Positions 32,425-40,062 of a stretch of 60,549 nt of DNA are shown here, piece by piece. Position numbers and translations under genes: made by a program. Numbering within the stretch: the first letter of the stretch is position 1; each line of letters opens with the position of its first letter. The stretch is taken from NCBI GenBank assembly GCA_027622655.1, contig JAQBYI010000017.1, positions 1 through 60,549 on the forward strand, given 5' to 3'. The notes below the pieces were generated by a model. The model was not told the origin of the DNA. It saw only the letters and a program-made list of their open reading frames with translations, and made no database searches. The DNA comes from Gemmatimonadota bacterium (GTDB taxonomy: Bacteria > Gemmatimonadota > Gemmatimonadetes > Gemmatimonadales > Gemmatimonadaceae).

Positions 32425-34208
32425 TGTTCATCCACGTTCCTTCCGCGAATCCACGCAGCGGGGGCAGCGAGCACCCACCAACGGAGGCCGAGTCGGAGGC
32501 CGAGTCGGAGGCCGAGTCGGAGGCCGAGTCGGAGGCCGAGGAACAGCGACCGATCGCGCTGGCCGTCATTGCGGCGGTCGTGTCGATCTTCGCGATCGTG
32601 GCGATGCTGGTGTTGTGGTCGCGCACGGCGACCGCTCAAGGCGTATCCGCCGCCACGTCGACCCAGTCCGCCGGCGAAGACAGGGGCGGGTTCGCACTGA
32701 TCAGAGGAACCGACACGCTGGTCATCGAACGGTTCATCCGTACGTCCACAGCCCTGCAGGGAGCCCTCCGCATCCAGGGCGCTCCCCGAATCGAGTACTA
32801 CGCCACGCTCGGCGCCGGCGAAATGGTGCAGTCGTTCACACTGTCGGCGTGGGCGCCCGGCGCGGCCGACGACGCCCCACCGGCCCAGCGCATCACGATG
32901 ACCGCGCACGAAGACACCATCATTGCTCAGACGCCGAGCGGCGTGCAGCGCATTCCGTCGAAATTTGGTGCCGTACCCGTCATCAATAATTCGCTCGCGC
33001 TAACCGAGATCTTCACGCGCCGCGCGCGCGCCAGCGGCGGGAGCGGCGAGTTCCCGTGGTTCGCCGTGGCAGGTGGCGCCACGATTCCCGTGACTGTCAC
33101 GCCGAATGGCCCTGACTCTGCGCTGCTCGTTGTCGCCAACCAGCCCCACCGGCTTTCCGTTGATGCCGTCGGCCGCATCATGGGCGGATCGATCCCGTCG
33201 CAGACAATCCGGATTGCCCGACTTGGGCCCGACGCGGCGAGCGGAATGACGCTCGCACCGCCGGCCGACGTTGATGTTGTGAAGCCGGACTATTCGGCCC
33301 CGCCGGGCGCGCCTTACACGGCGGAAGAAGTCGTGGTGCACGGCCCGGCCGGTATCACGCTCGGCGGAACGCTCACACGGCCCAGCGGCTCGGGCCCCTT
33401 CCCTGCCGTCGTGACGATTTCAGGATCGGGCCAGCAGGATCGCGACGAGTTCATTCCACTCGCTGGCGGCGTGCGGCTCTTTCGCCAGATCGCCGATACG
33501 CTTTCGCGCCGCGGCATCGCTGTGTTGCGACTGGACGATCGAGGGCTCGGTGCCTCCGGCGGAAACGCGATGACCAGTACCACTGCCGACTTCGCAGACG
33601 ATACCCGCGCCGCCGTTGCGTACCTCCGCACGCGCCGCGACATCGACGGCGCGCGCATCGCGCTACTTGGCCACAGCGAAGGCGGGATGATCGCGCCGAT
33701 GGTGGCGGCCACGGATTCCAGACTCGGGGCGATCATCATTCTCGCCGGCCCGGGGTCGAAGGGGTCTGAGATCAGCAAAACGCAGAACCGCTACGCCGTC
33801 GACGCGGCGGAATCGCTCAGCCAACACGAGAAGGATTCGATCTACGCCTGGGCGGTCAAGCAGATCGACGAGACGGTGCCGACCAACCCGTGGATCAAGT
33901 TCTTCTGGTCATACGACCCCGCGCCGACGGCGCGAATGGTCAAGGCCCCCGTCCTCATCGTGCAGGGCGAAACCGACCGGCAGGTTCCCGCGGCCGAGGC
34001 CGAAAAGTTGGCGGGGTTGATTCGCGCGGGCGGCAACCGCGACGTCACCGTCCGTCTGCTGCCGAACGTGAACCACCTCTTTCTCGACGATTCGGACGGG
34101 AGTTTTTCGAACTACAACAAGCTCCCGTCAAACAAGGCCGGTCCTCAGGTGCTTGGTACGATCGCGGATTGGGCCGTGGCCAGGCTCGCGACGAAATCGA
34201 CGCCCTGA
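32421..34208 (+). CDS. Membrane-anchored alpha/beta hydrolase with EAES repeat
   Basis: The 595-residue protein starts with a cytosolic acidic repeat (EAES, four full DNA units of 12 bp at 32483-32540) before one membrane helix (IALAVIAAVVSIFAIVAMLVLW, about residues 47-68). A periplasmic beta-rich domain follows, then an alpha/beta hydrolase from about residue 310: VTISGSGQQDRDEF, LRLDDRGLGASGG, nucleophile GHSEGG, Asp in GETDRQVP and His in NVNHLF. This resembles periplasmic peptidase/esterase fusions of the dienelactone-hydrolase-like group. The start overlaps the ribbon-helix-helix stop. The substrate is unknown. Confidence 0.85.
   Translation: MMFIHVPSANPRSGGSEHPPTEAESEAESEAESEAESEAEEQRPIALAVIAAVVSIFAIVAMLVLWSRTATAQGVSAATSTQSAGEDRGGFALIRGTDTLVIERFIRTSTALQGALRIQGAPRIEYYATLGAGEMVQSFTLSAWAPGAADDAPPAQRITMTAHEDTIIAQTPSGVQRIPSKFGAVPVINNSLALTEIFTRRARASGGSGEFPWFAVAGGATIPVTVTPNGPDSALLVVANQPHRLSVDAVGRIMGGSIPSQTIRIARLGPDAASGMTLAPPADVDVVKPDYSAPPGAPYTAEEVVVHGPAGITLGGTLTRPSGSGPFPAVVTISGSGQQDRDEFIPLAGGVRLFRQIADTLSRRGIAVLRLDDRGLGASGGNAMTSTTADFADDTRAAVAYLRTRRDIDGARIALLGHSEGGMIAPMVAATDSRLGAIIILAGPGSKGSEISKTQNRYAVDAAESLSQHEKDSIYAWAVKQIDETVPTNPWIKFFWSYDPAPTARMVKAPVLIVQGETDRQVPAAEAEKLAGLIRAGGNRDVTVRLLPNVNHLFLDDSDGSFSNYNKLPSNKAGPQVLGTIADWAVARLATKSTP
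32483..32540 (+). repeat. In-frame 12-bp tandem repeat (GGAGGCCGAGTC)
   Basis: Four perfect units plus a partial fifth encode the EAES run at the N-terminus of the hydrolase. Because the unit is a multiple of three, copy-number change would alter length without breaking the frame. Confidence 0.95.
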
Positions 34209-34213
34209 GGGCT

Positions 34214-34984
34214 CTAGCGCTTTCGGCGCGCCGAACTTCGGCCGGATGCGCCCGCGCTGCGCTTCGTGTGGACGGCCGCAGCCTCGCCCTCGACCCACAC
34301 GTTTGCGGCGGCAGCCGGTGAGATCGTCCGCTGCTTCCGATCGACTGTCACGACGATCGGCCCGTCGAACGCCTCTCGCGAGACCACGCGAACGCTTGCG
34401 CCCGGCCGAATTCCGCGCGCGGCGAGGTATCGCAGCAGCGTCGCGTCGCGGTCGCTCATTCGCGAGACGCGAGCCGTAGCGCCCACTTCGAGCGAAGCGA
34501 GACTGCCGAAGCGCCGTTCATCCACCTTCCCTTCAACGGTTGGAATCGGCGCACCGTGTGGATCGGCCGTCGGATTTCCAAGGTCGTGGGCCATACGTTC
34601 AATGAGTTCGGTGCTTGCCGCGTGCTCGAGCCGCTCGGCCTCGTCGTGGACGTCATCCCACGCGAAGCCCAATCGCGAGACGAGGTAACTCTCGATGATT
34701 CGGTGGCGGCGTATGAGTTGCAGCGCCACGGCGCGCCCCGATTCCGTGAGTCGCGTGCCGCGATATCGCTCCGTGTGCACCAGTCCGAGCCGCGCAAGGC
34801 GTTGCAGCATTCCGCTCACGCTGGCCGCGGCAATACCGAGACGCGACGCCACCGCGTTGGTTCCGGCCGCAGCATCGCCCTGTTCGAGTTCGTAGATCGC
34901 TTTCAGGTAGTCTTCGGCCTGTCCCGTGAGCTCGGGAGCTTGCTGCGCGGCATGGCGTCGCCCTCCCGGTTCCGCTCTACTCAT
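34214..34984 (-). CDS. mntR: DtxR/MntR-family metal-dependent transcriptional regulator
   Basis: The 256-residue protein has a winged-helix DNA-binding domain (LTGQAEDYLKAIYELEQGD, then ASRLGIAAASVSGMLQRLARLGLV), a metal-binding dimerisation domain (RHRIIESYLVSRLGFAWDDVHDEAERLEHAAS), and a C-terminal SH3/FeoA-like domain, the longer DtxR/IdeR layout. The start at 34984 overlaps the UspA stop (ATGA), so it is translationally coupled to uspA and mntH. Such proteins bind Mn2+ or Fe2+ and then repress transporter genes. The candidate operators upstream of mntH and of the di-haem gene fit this. The metal cannot be fixed from sequence. Confidence 0.88.
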   Translation of the reverse strand: MSRAEPGGRRHAAQQAPELTGQAEDYLKAIYELEQGDAAAGTNAVASRLGIAAASVSGMLQRLARLGLVHTERYRGTRLTESGRAVALQLIRRHRIIESYLVSRLGFAWDDVHDEAERLEHAASTELIERMAHDLGNPTADPHGAPIPTVEGKVDERRFGSLASLEVGATARVSRMSDRDATLLRYLAARGIRPGASVRVVSREAFDGPIVVTVDRKQRTISPAAAANVWVEGEAAAVHTKRSAGASGRSSARRKR

Positions 34985-35418
34985 TCGTCGCCGTCCGGCC
35001 GCTGCCGAACCATCAGCACGGGCACGAGCGTGCGATGCCTGACCGCCTCCGCTACGCTGCCGAACAGGAAGTCCTTCACCCAGCGGTGTCCGTGCGTCGC
35101 CATCGCGATGAGATCGCACTTCTCGCGGTCGGCGGCTTCGGTGATTTCCTTCGTCGGGTCGCCGCTGGCGAGCACCGCGTCCACTTGCAGCCCTTCAGCG
35201 GCGAGGCGAGCGGTCGTTTCGTTCAAGTACGCTCGGTCCTTCCTCATCTCTTCCGATTCGCGCAGTTCCAGAGTCTTGAGATTGCGCGCTGCAAACCCGT
35301 CGGCGACGTGAATGAGGACGAGGCTCGCGCCATCGTGCCTCGCCAGCCGGGTTACGTGCTCCAGAATGGCGCGGTCGGTCTTCGTGTTCTCCAGCGGCAC
35401 CAGAATGCGCTTGTACAT
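34981..35418 (-). CDS. Universal stress protein (UspA family)
   Basis: The 145-residue protein has the single UspA fold: MYKRILVPLENTKTDRAILEHV at the start, ASLVLIHVADGF, and the ATP-binding signature IAMATHGHRWVKDFLFGSVAEAVRH near the end, followed by VPVLMVR. The gene sits between mntH (six bases upstream) and the DtxR-type regulator (overlapping). It is unusual that a stress protein is enclosed in a metal-transport operon; it may help adapt the transporter or respond to metal limitation. Confidence 0.92.
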   Translation of the reverse strand: MYKRILVPLENTKTDRAILEHVTRLARHDGASLVLIHVADGFAARNLKTLELRESEEMRKDRAYLNETTARLAAEGLQVDAVLASGDPTKEITEAADREKCDLIAMATHGHRWVKDFLFGSVAEAVRHRTLVPVLMVRQRPDGDE

Positions 35419-35424
35419 GGCGTT

Positions 35425-36894
35425 TTAAGTGAGCCACTCGGTGAAGGTCTGAAACAGGAGCCACGCGTTTAGCGTCACGATGACGATCGCGACGGTCCAT
35501 GCCAGCACCTTGAGCCATCCGGAGTTAACGAACTCCCCCATTTTGGCACGTTCGGACGTGAATTGCACGAGGGGGATCACGGCGAACGACAGCTGGAGCG
35601 AGAGGATCACCTGGCTGAGTACCAGCAGCTTGGCCGTTCCGCTCTCTCCATACGCGACCGAAACGATCACCGCCGGCACGATCGCGATCGCACGCGTAAT
35701 CATGCGGCGCAGCCACGGCCGGAGACGAATGTCGAGAAAACCTTCCATGACGATCTGCCCGGCAAGCGTCCCCGTAATCGTGGCATTCTGGCCGCTCGCC
35801 AGCAGTGCGAGCGCAAACACGGTGCTCGCTCCGGTAACGCCGAGCAGAGGCGTCAGAAGCTTGTGCGCATCCTGAATCTCGGCTACAGCGGTGTTTCCCG
35901 TCGTGTGGAACGTCGCAGCGGCAACGATGAGAATCGCCGCGTTGATGAACAGTGCGAACGAGAGCGCGATTGTGGAATCGATGAACGAGTAGCGCACGGC
36001 CTCGCGCTTGCCCGCGGGTGTCTCGTCGTACTTGCGAGTCTGTACGATGGACGAATGCAGATAGAGGTTGTGCGGCATGACCGTTGCGCCGAGTATGCCG
36101 ATTGCGATGTAGAGCTTCAATGGATCGCTGATGATCGACGTGGTCGGAATGAAGCCGGCGAACAGATCGGCGTAGTCCGGCTGCGAGATCATGATCTCAA
36201 AGAAAAAGCAGGCGCCGACCGTCGCCACGAGCGTAATGACGATCGCTTCGAGCATCCGGAAGCCGCGATTCTGCAGGAGCAGGATGATCATCACGTCGGC
36301 GGCGGTGATGATGATGCCCCAGGTGAGGGGAATGCCGAAGAGCAGGTTGAGCGCGATGGCCGACCCGATCACCTCAGCGAGGTCGCAGGCTGCGATGGCA
36401 ATCTCGCAGAGGACCCAGAGGCCCATCGCGACCGGTTTCGAGTAGTGGTCGCGGCACGCCTGCGCGAGATCACGTCCCGTTACGATGCCGAGTTTGGACG
36501 CGAGCCCTTGCAGCACCACCGCCATCAGGTTGGAAATGAGGATGACGGAGAGGAGCGCGTACCCGAACTGTGAGCCGCCTGCGAGATCGGTGGCCCAGTT
36601 CCCCGGATCCATGTAGCCGACGGCCACCATATACCCCGGGCCCGCGAACGCGAGCACCTTGCGCCACCAGATGGCGTGATTGACCGGGATGGTGCGATAG
36701 GCCTCGGCGAGCGACGGTGCGTTTCGGGCGCGACGCCAGCCGGTGCCCCTGCCGTGCGTCGGAATTACGCTCGACTGCGGGGCGCCGTCTGCGGAATCGT
36801 GCTCTGCGCCCGGACTGGAATCAGGCGCGACGCCTTGCTCCGGCGTGTCCGCTGAAGGATCCGAGTTCGGAGGGCCTGGCTGCATACCTTCCAT
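35425..36894 (-). CDS. mntH: Nramp-family divalent metal transporter
   Basis: The 489-residue protein has a Pro/Ser/Asp-rich cytosolic N-tail of ~70 residues, then 11 predicted helices. The metal site is seen in [11 protein letters not shown] (the DPGN of helix 1) and in [21 protein letters not shown] (the MPHN of helix 6). It imports Mn2+ or Fe2+ with protons. The longer N-tail is atypical. The predicted promoter puts transcription start on the ATG itself, so the message may be leaderless. It heads the operon mntH-usp-mntR. Confidence 0.93.
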   Translation of the reverse strand: MEGMQPGPPNSDPSADTPEQGVAPDSSPGAEHDSADGAPQSSVIPTHGRGTGWRRARNAPSLAEAYRTIPVNHAIWWRKVLAFAGPGYMVAVGYMDPGNWATDLAGGSQFGYALLSVILISNLMAVVLQGLASKLGIVTGRDLAQACRDHYSKPVAMGLWVLCEIAIAACDLAEVIGSAIALNLLFGIPLTWGIIITAADVMIILLLQNRGFRMLEAIVITLVATVGACFFFEIMISQPDYADLFAGFIPTTSIISDPLKLYIAIGILGATVMPHNLYLHSSIVQTRKYDETPAGKREAVRYSFIDSTIALSFALFINAAILIVAAATFHTTGNTAVAEIQDAHKLLTPLLGVTGASTVFALALLASGQNATITGTLAGQIVMEGFLDIRLRPWLRRMITRAIAIVPAVIVSVAYGESGTAKLLVLSQVILSLQLSFAVIPLVQFTSERAKMGEFVNSGWLKVLAWTVAIVIVTLNAWLLFQTFTEWLT

Positions 36895-36900
36895 AAACGT

Positions 36901-36928
36901 ATTTTAGTACGTACTAACTTTTCTGCAA
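36901..36928 (-). promoter_or_regulatory. mntH promoter with overlapping palindromic operator
   Basis: On the minus strand: TTGCAG (-35-like, 36928-36923), 16 bases, then TAAAAT (-10, 36906-36901). The perfect 14-bp palindrome TTAGTACGTACTAA (36904-36917) covers the spacer and part of the -10. The predicted start site falls at 36894, the A of the ATG. A regulator bound here would block RNA polymerase. Confidence 0.65.
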
Positions 36929-36953
36929 GGGCTCGCCAGGTCGGATCTGCGGC

Positions 36954-38189
36954 CTAGAAATACGTGGCCAGCGACAGGAGCAGAGCGGCGCGGTTGCCGA
37001 GGTTGTTGAAATCGTCGCGTACGCGGCCGCGTACGTAGTCCAGCTTCAGCACCGACTCGGCGGTCGGCCTGAAGTTCACGCCCGCCGTGAACTGGATGCG
37101 ACTGTCGCCGGGAAGGGCTGTATTGAAGTCGACAGCGTCCCAGCGGACCTTGGCCGCGAAAGTTGATGCCGGCAACGTCCGTACCAGGCCGCGTCCGAAT
37201 TCGCGGATCGCTTCCACAAAGATGCCTCGTTGACTCCCGGAATAGATGCCAGCCAGCCCCGGAGGAATCTGAACGGTCGCGCGGGCCGCCTCGCCTTGCA
37301 CTCGCGTCCCGCCAATCATCGCGTCGAAATCGACAACGGCGACGGTCGCGTTACGGCGGTCGTCCACGATCACGCCTTCCGTTTCAAAGACGTTGTATGC
37401 GCCGTGGTGCGCCGACACACCCAGCTCGAGCGCCGGGCGCGGGCTCCACGCCACGCGACCGACGAATGCCGGCGACGCGTTGTTGTCTTCGAAGTTACCG
37501 CGGCCGAGCGGAAGGCGCGTTCCGTCCTCGGCATTCGTAATCAGCCCGTCGTTGAATCCGTTGGTCGCATATACCTCGTACGTCACCCGTCCGCCGGAAC
37601 CGACGCGGAACTGGCCAAGCGCACCGAACCCGGGTTCGGAGAGTGCCACTCCGATAAGTTCGGTTGATACCAGTGGGCGATCGGTGAACTCATTGAGCGG
37701 GCTGTCGTGCGAGAGGTTGAACCGGCCGAGCGGCGAAAGAATCATCCCGGCACGGAACGCCAGCGACGGGTGAATCCGGAGGTCGATAGCCGCGAACTCG
37801 ACCTTTACTTCCTCGCCACCCTCCTCGAACTCGAGCTCGGACGCGAACCGCACGACATCGCTGACGCGCGCGCTCGCGAAGAGGTTGAAGCGTTTCGCCA
37901 CGAAACCCGACTCCTCATTGGCGCCGTCGGCACGTTCGTAACGCGCGTGCGCCTCCGCGTACCCGCCGAACGCGGTGCGCGACCCGAGTCGGTTTTCAAA
38001 CGGCTTGTCGTACACACCGCCTCGCACAAACGGCCGATCGCCCGTGTCGGCCTGCGCGCCCGTTCGCGACGTATCGCGCTGTTGTGCGGCCACCGGCGTG
38101 GCAATCAAGTGGAGCACGACCGCGCCGGTGATGACAATCGCACCCAGCGCAGCCAACCCGACGCAAACGCGAATGATGGTGCGCGTCAT
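36954..38189 (-). CDS. Outer-membrane porin-like protein (OprO/OprP-type)
   Basis: The 411-residue protein has an N-terminal signal (VCVGLAALGAIVITGAVVLHLI...TPVAAQ), then a repeating pattern of amphipathic strands (FGGYAEAHARYE, FNLFASARVSDVVRFASELEFE, LALRIHPSLAFRAGMILSPLGRFN) ending in SLATYF with the C-terminal Phe needed for Bam insertion. The general pattern matches phosphate-selective-type porins with about 16 strands. Its ATG overlaps the Rieske stop (38186-38189), so it is translated with the Rieske and di-haem proteins. What passes through it is unknown. Confidence 0.8.
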   Translation of the reverse strand: MTRTIIRVCVGLAALGAIVITGAVVLHLIATPVAAQQRDTSRTGAQADTGDRPFVRGGVYDKPFENRLGSRTAFGGYAEAHARYERADGANEESGFVAKRFNLFASARVSDVVRFASELEFEEGGEEVKVEFAAIDLRIHPSLAFRAGMILSPLGRFNLSHDSPLNEFTDRPLVSTELIGVALSEPGFGALGQFRVGSGGRVTYEVYATNGFNDGLITNAEDGTRLPLGRGNFEDNNASPAFVGRVAWSPRPALELGVSAHHGAYNVFETEGVIVDDRRNATVAVVDFDAMIGGTRVQGEAARATVQIPPGLAGIYSGSQRGIFVEAIREFGRGLVRTLPASTFAAKVRWDAVDFNTALPGDSRIQFTAGVNFRPTAESVLKLDYVRGRVRDDFNNLGNRAALLLSLATYF

Positions 38190-38608
38190 GGCGTGCCTCG
38201 CAGGTCAATCACCAGGCTCTGGCCGCTCACGGTTGCGGCGAACCGCTGCAGCGCGCGCTCGGCCGGCCCCTCAATGACGACGCCCTCACGCGTGTACTGC
38301 GACCCGTGACACGGACATTCCAGCCGGTCCCCTGCGACCTCGACTGTACAACCGCGATGCGTGCAGATCGGCGAGAGCACGACATAGCGGCGCTCCCCCG
38401 CGTGCAGCACCAGAAGTGGATCCGACATCCCGGCCACCTGGATGGCAACTGCGCCGTCGGGCCTCGCGAGTTCGGGGTGCTCATTGAGCGCGAGCGAAAC
38501 GCGGCCGTCGATAGCCGTGACTGGACGCACCATCACCGACGCGCACCCCGATATCGCGGCGCAGGCCAGTGCGCCGCCACAGACACCGACAAATCCGCGG
38601 CGGTCCAT
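38186..38608 (-). CDS. Rieske [2Fe-2S] lipoprotein
   Basis: The 140-residue protein has the cluster motifs CTHRGC and CPCHGS, giving two Cys and two His ligands. The start at 38608 (MDRRGFVGVCGGALACAAIS) gives a twin-arginine-like leader with a lipobox ISGC, so it is probably folded in the cytoplasm, exported, and lipid-anchored in the periplasm. Its size matches stand-alone Rieske proteins rather than the bc1-complex subunit. It sits between a di-haem cytochrome c and a porin, which suggests one-electron transfer in the periplasm. Confidence 0.88.
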   Translation of the reverse strand: MDRRGFVGVCGGALACAAISGCASVMVRPVTAIDGRVSLALNEHPELARPDGAVAIQVAGMSDPLLVLHAGERRYVVLSPICTHRGCTVEVAGDRLECPCHGSQYTREGVVIEGPAERALQRFAATVSGQSLVIDLRGTP

Positions 38609-38655
38609 ACCTCGCGCCTCGGCAATCAATGGGCCTGCGCCTGAGACCAGCGCCG

Positions 38656-39882
38656 TCACCGTGACTCCACGAAGTCGAGCAACGCCGCCCGCTGAGCAGC
38701 GCTCAGCGCTGCGAAGGCCGTTCGCGAGCTGAGTCCTTCGCCGGCGTGCTGGAGGATCGCCTCCTCCACGGATCGCGCCCGCCCATCGTGCATCAGGAAC
38801 GCCTGGCCGTGGAGAAACTGGCGCATCAGCCGCAGTCCCCAAAGCGGCGTCGTACGCCACTCACGTCCGGTCGCACTTCCGTCGGGGCGATTGTCCGCGA
38901 GTGCGTCACCCATGTCGTGCAGCAGCATGTCGGAATAGAGCGGCACACTCTTGTGAGCCAACGCCGACAGCTTGTGCGCGCCGGTCGTCAGCGTTGGCGT
39001 ATGACAGAGTGCGCACCCGATCGAAGTGAAGAGCGCTTCACCCTCGGCGCGCGCGGCCGTCAGCGCTCCGGCCGCCGGCGGCGCGAGTGCGCGGATGTAG
39101 TGCACGACTGCCTGAACCGTTGACGTCGGCACTTCGGGATCCGGCGCCGCATCGAGCGCGTCGATCGGTAGTCCCGACATCGGGTTCCGATTCTCGGTCG
39201 GACGGAACTCCGAAGTAATGCCGATGTCCTGATGGTACGCTTCGACAGTTTGCTCGAGCAGCGACGATGTCTGCGCCTTGCGGCCGAACCGGCCGAGTTT
39301 GAGTCCGGTGCCGGCACCCGGCTCCGACGCGGGCACATACGCGCCGGCGAACACCCAGTTCGGTCGGCCCGAAATGCCGTCGCCGTTCGCGTCATCGGGA
39401 TCGGCGAGTGCGACGATTGTCGCCTCTGGAATCGCCTCGATCAGTCCGACGCCAAACACAGGCGGCGGCAGCCGAACTGAGACCGCAACGCCCGCCGGCA
39501 CCGGTTCGGGCTGTGCACCGGGAATCGCCCTGTCCTGAATTTGCGGACCGCCGAGTTCGGAAAGAAAACCGTCGGCAGCGGAGCCGATGCGCGAGAGGGA
39601 GTTCTCGAGCCGCCCGCGCCCGTCGCCGCTATGGCACGAAGCGCAGGACACATTATTGAACACGGGCCCAAGCCCGGAGGCTGGGCTGAACCGGCGGCCG
39701 AACTCGGCGTCACCGCGAACGAACGCAGCGCGTTCGCCGGCCGTGAGGCCCTCGACCGGTGCGTCGAACGTGTCGCCCTCGCCGGGTGCGCTGGTAAGCA
39801 GGTCGGCGCACGCGAAGCTTCCCACCGCCACGGCACAGGCCAGGGCGGAGCGGGCCAGAAGGCGGATGGGCAGAGATCGCAA
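38656..39882 (-). CDS. Di-haem c-type oxidoreductase (DHOR family), lipoprotein
   Basis: The protein has about 408 residues with two haem c motifs, CASCH near residue 83 and CALCH near 297, and the conserved DHOR blocks GRPNWVF, GRFGRKAQTSSLLEQ, LYSDMLLHDMGDAL and FLMHDGRARSVEEAILQHAGE. The N-terminus is a signal with lipobox-like GSFAC. The start is unclear: the most upstream codon (GTG 39891) lies inside the operator palindrome, and TTG 39882 abuts it. Relatives are periplasmic di-haem peroxidase-like enzymes. It heads the operon DHOR-Rieske-porin. Confidence 0.82.
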   Translation of the reverse strand: MRSLPIRLLARSALACAVAVGSFACADLLTSAPGEGDTFDAPVEGLTAGERAAFVRGDAEFGRRFSPASGLGPVFNNVSCASCHSGDGRGRLENSLSRIGSAADGFLSELGGPQIQDRAIPGAQPEPVPAGVAVSVRLPPPVFGVGLIEAIPEATIVALADPDDANGDGISGRPNWVFAGAYVPASEPGAGTGLKLGRFGRKAQTSSLLEQTVEAYHQDIGITSEFRPTENRNPMSGLPIDALDAAPDPEVPTSTVQAVVHYIRALAPPAAGALTAARAEGEALFTSIGCALCHTPTLTTGAHKLSALAHKSVPLYSDMLLHDMGDALADNRPDGSATGREWRTTPLWGLRLMRQFLHGQAFLMHDGRARSVEEAILQHAGEGLSSRTAFAALSAAQRAALLDFVESR

Positions 39883-39900
39883 AGTTAGCACGTACTAACT
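39883..39900 (-). promoter_or_regulatory. Palindromic operator upstream of the DHOR-Rieske-porin operon
   Basis: AGTTAGTACGTGCTAACT (minus strand) is palindromic at eight of nine positions and matches the mntH site across AGTTAGTACGT(A/G)CTAA. It lies at the di-haem gene start and 163 bases from the divergent TonB receptor, so it could serve both. The TTAG...CTAA half-sites resemble DtxR-family boxes. Confidence 0.65.
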
Positions 39901-39940
39901 ATTGCATTCTCGTGCCCTAATATCAAGCCCCGCTGGTTCA

Positions 39941-40000
39941 TACTGCGGAACCGCGGAAAACGCGCGGAGAACTGCACGGAGACTCGCAGAGACGGCTACT
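39941..40000. repeat. Interspersed palindromic repeat, family 2
   Basis: The core TACTGCGGAACCGCGGAA is followed by an ACGGAGACTCGCAGAG tail. It is related to sequences at 45382-45408, 48650-48710 and 48847-48960. Here it separates the two divergent metal genes. Confidence 0.7.
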
Positions 40001-40062
40001 ACACCCCAGGGTGCGTACGCGAGTGCACCAACTGCGCGCGGGGATTCGCTAGTTTGACGCCT

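Noticed and set aside
35563-36573. Plus-strand frame opposite mntH
   Set aside because: It is low-complexity, Arg/Glu/His-rich sequence complementary to membrane helices of the transporter.
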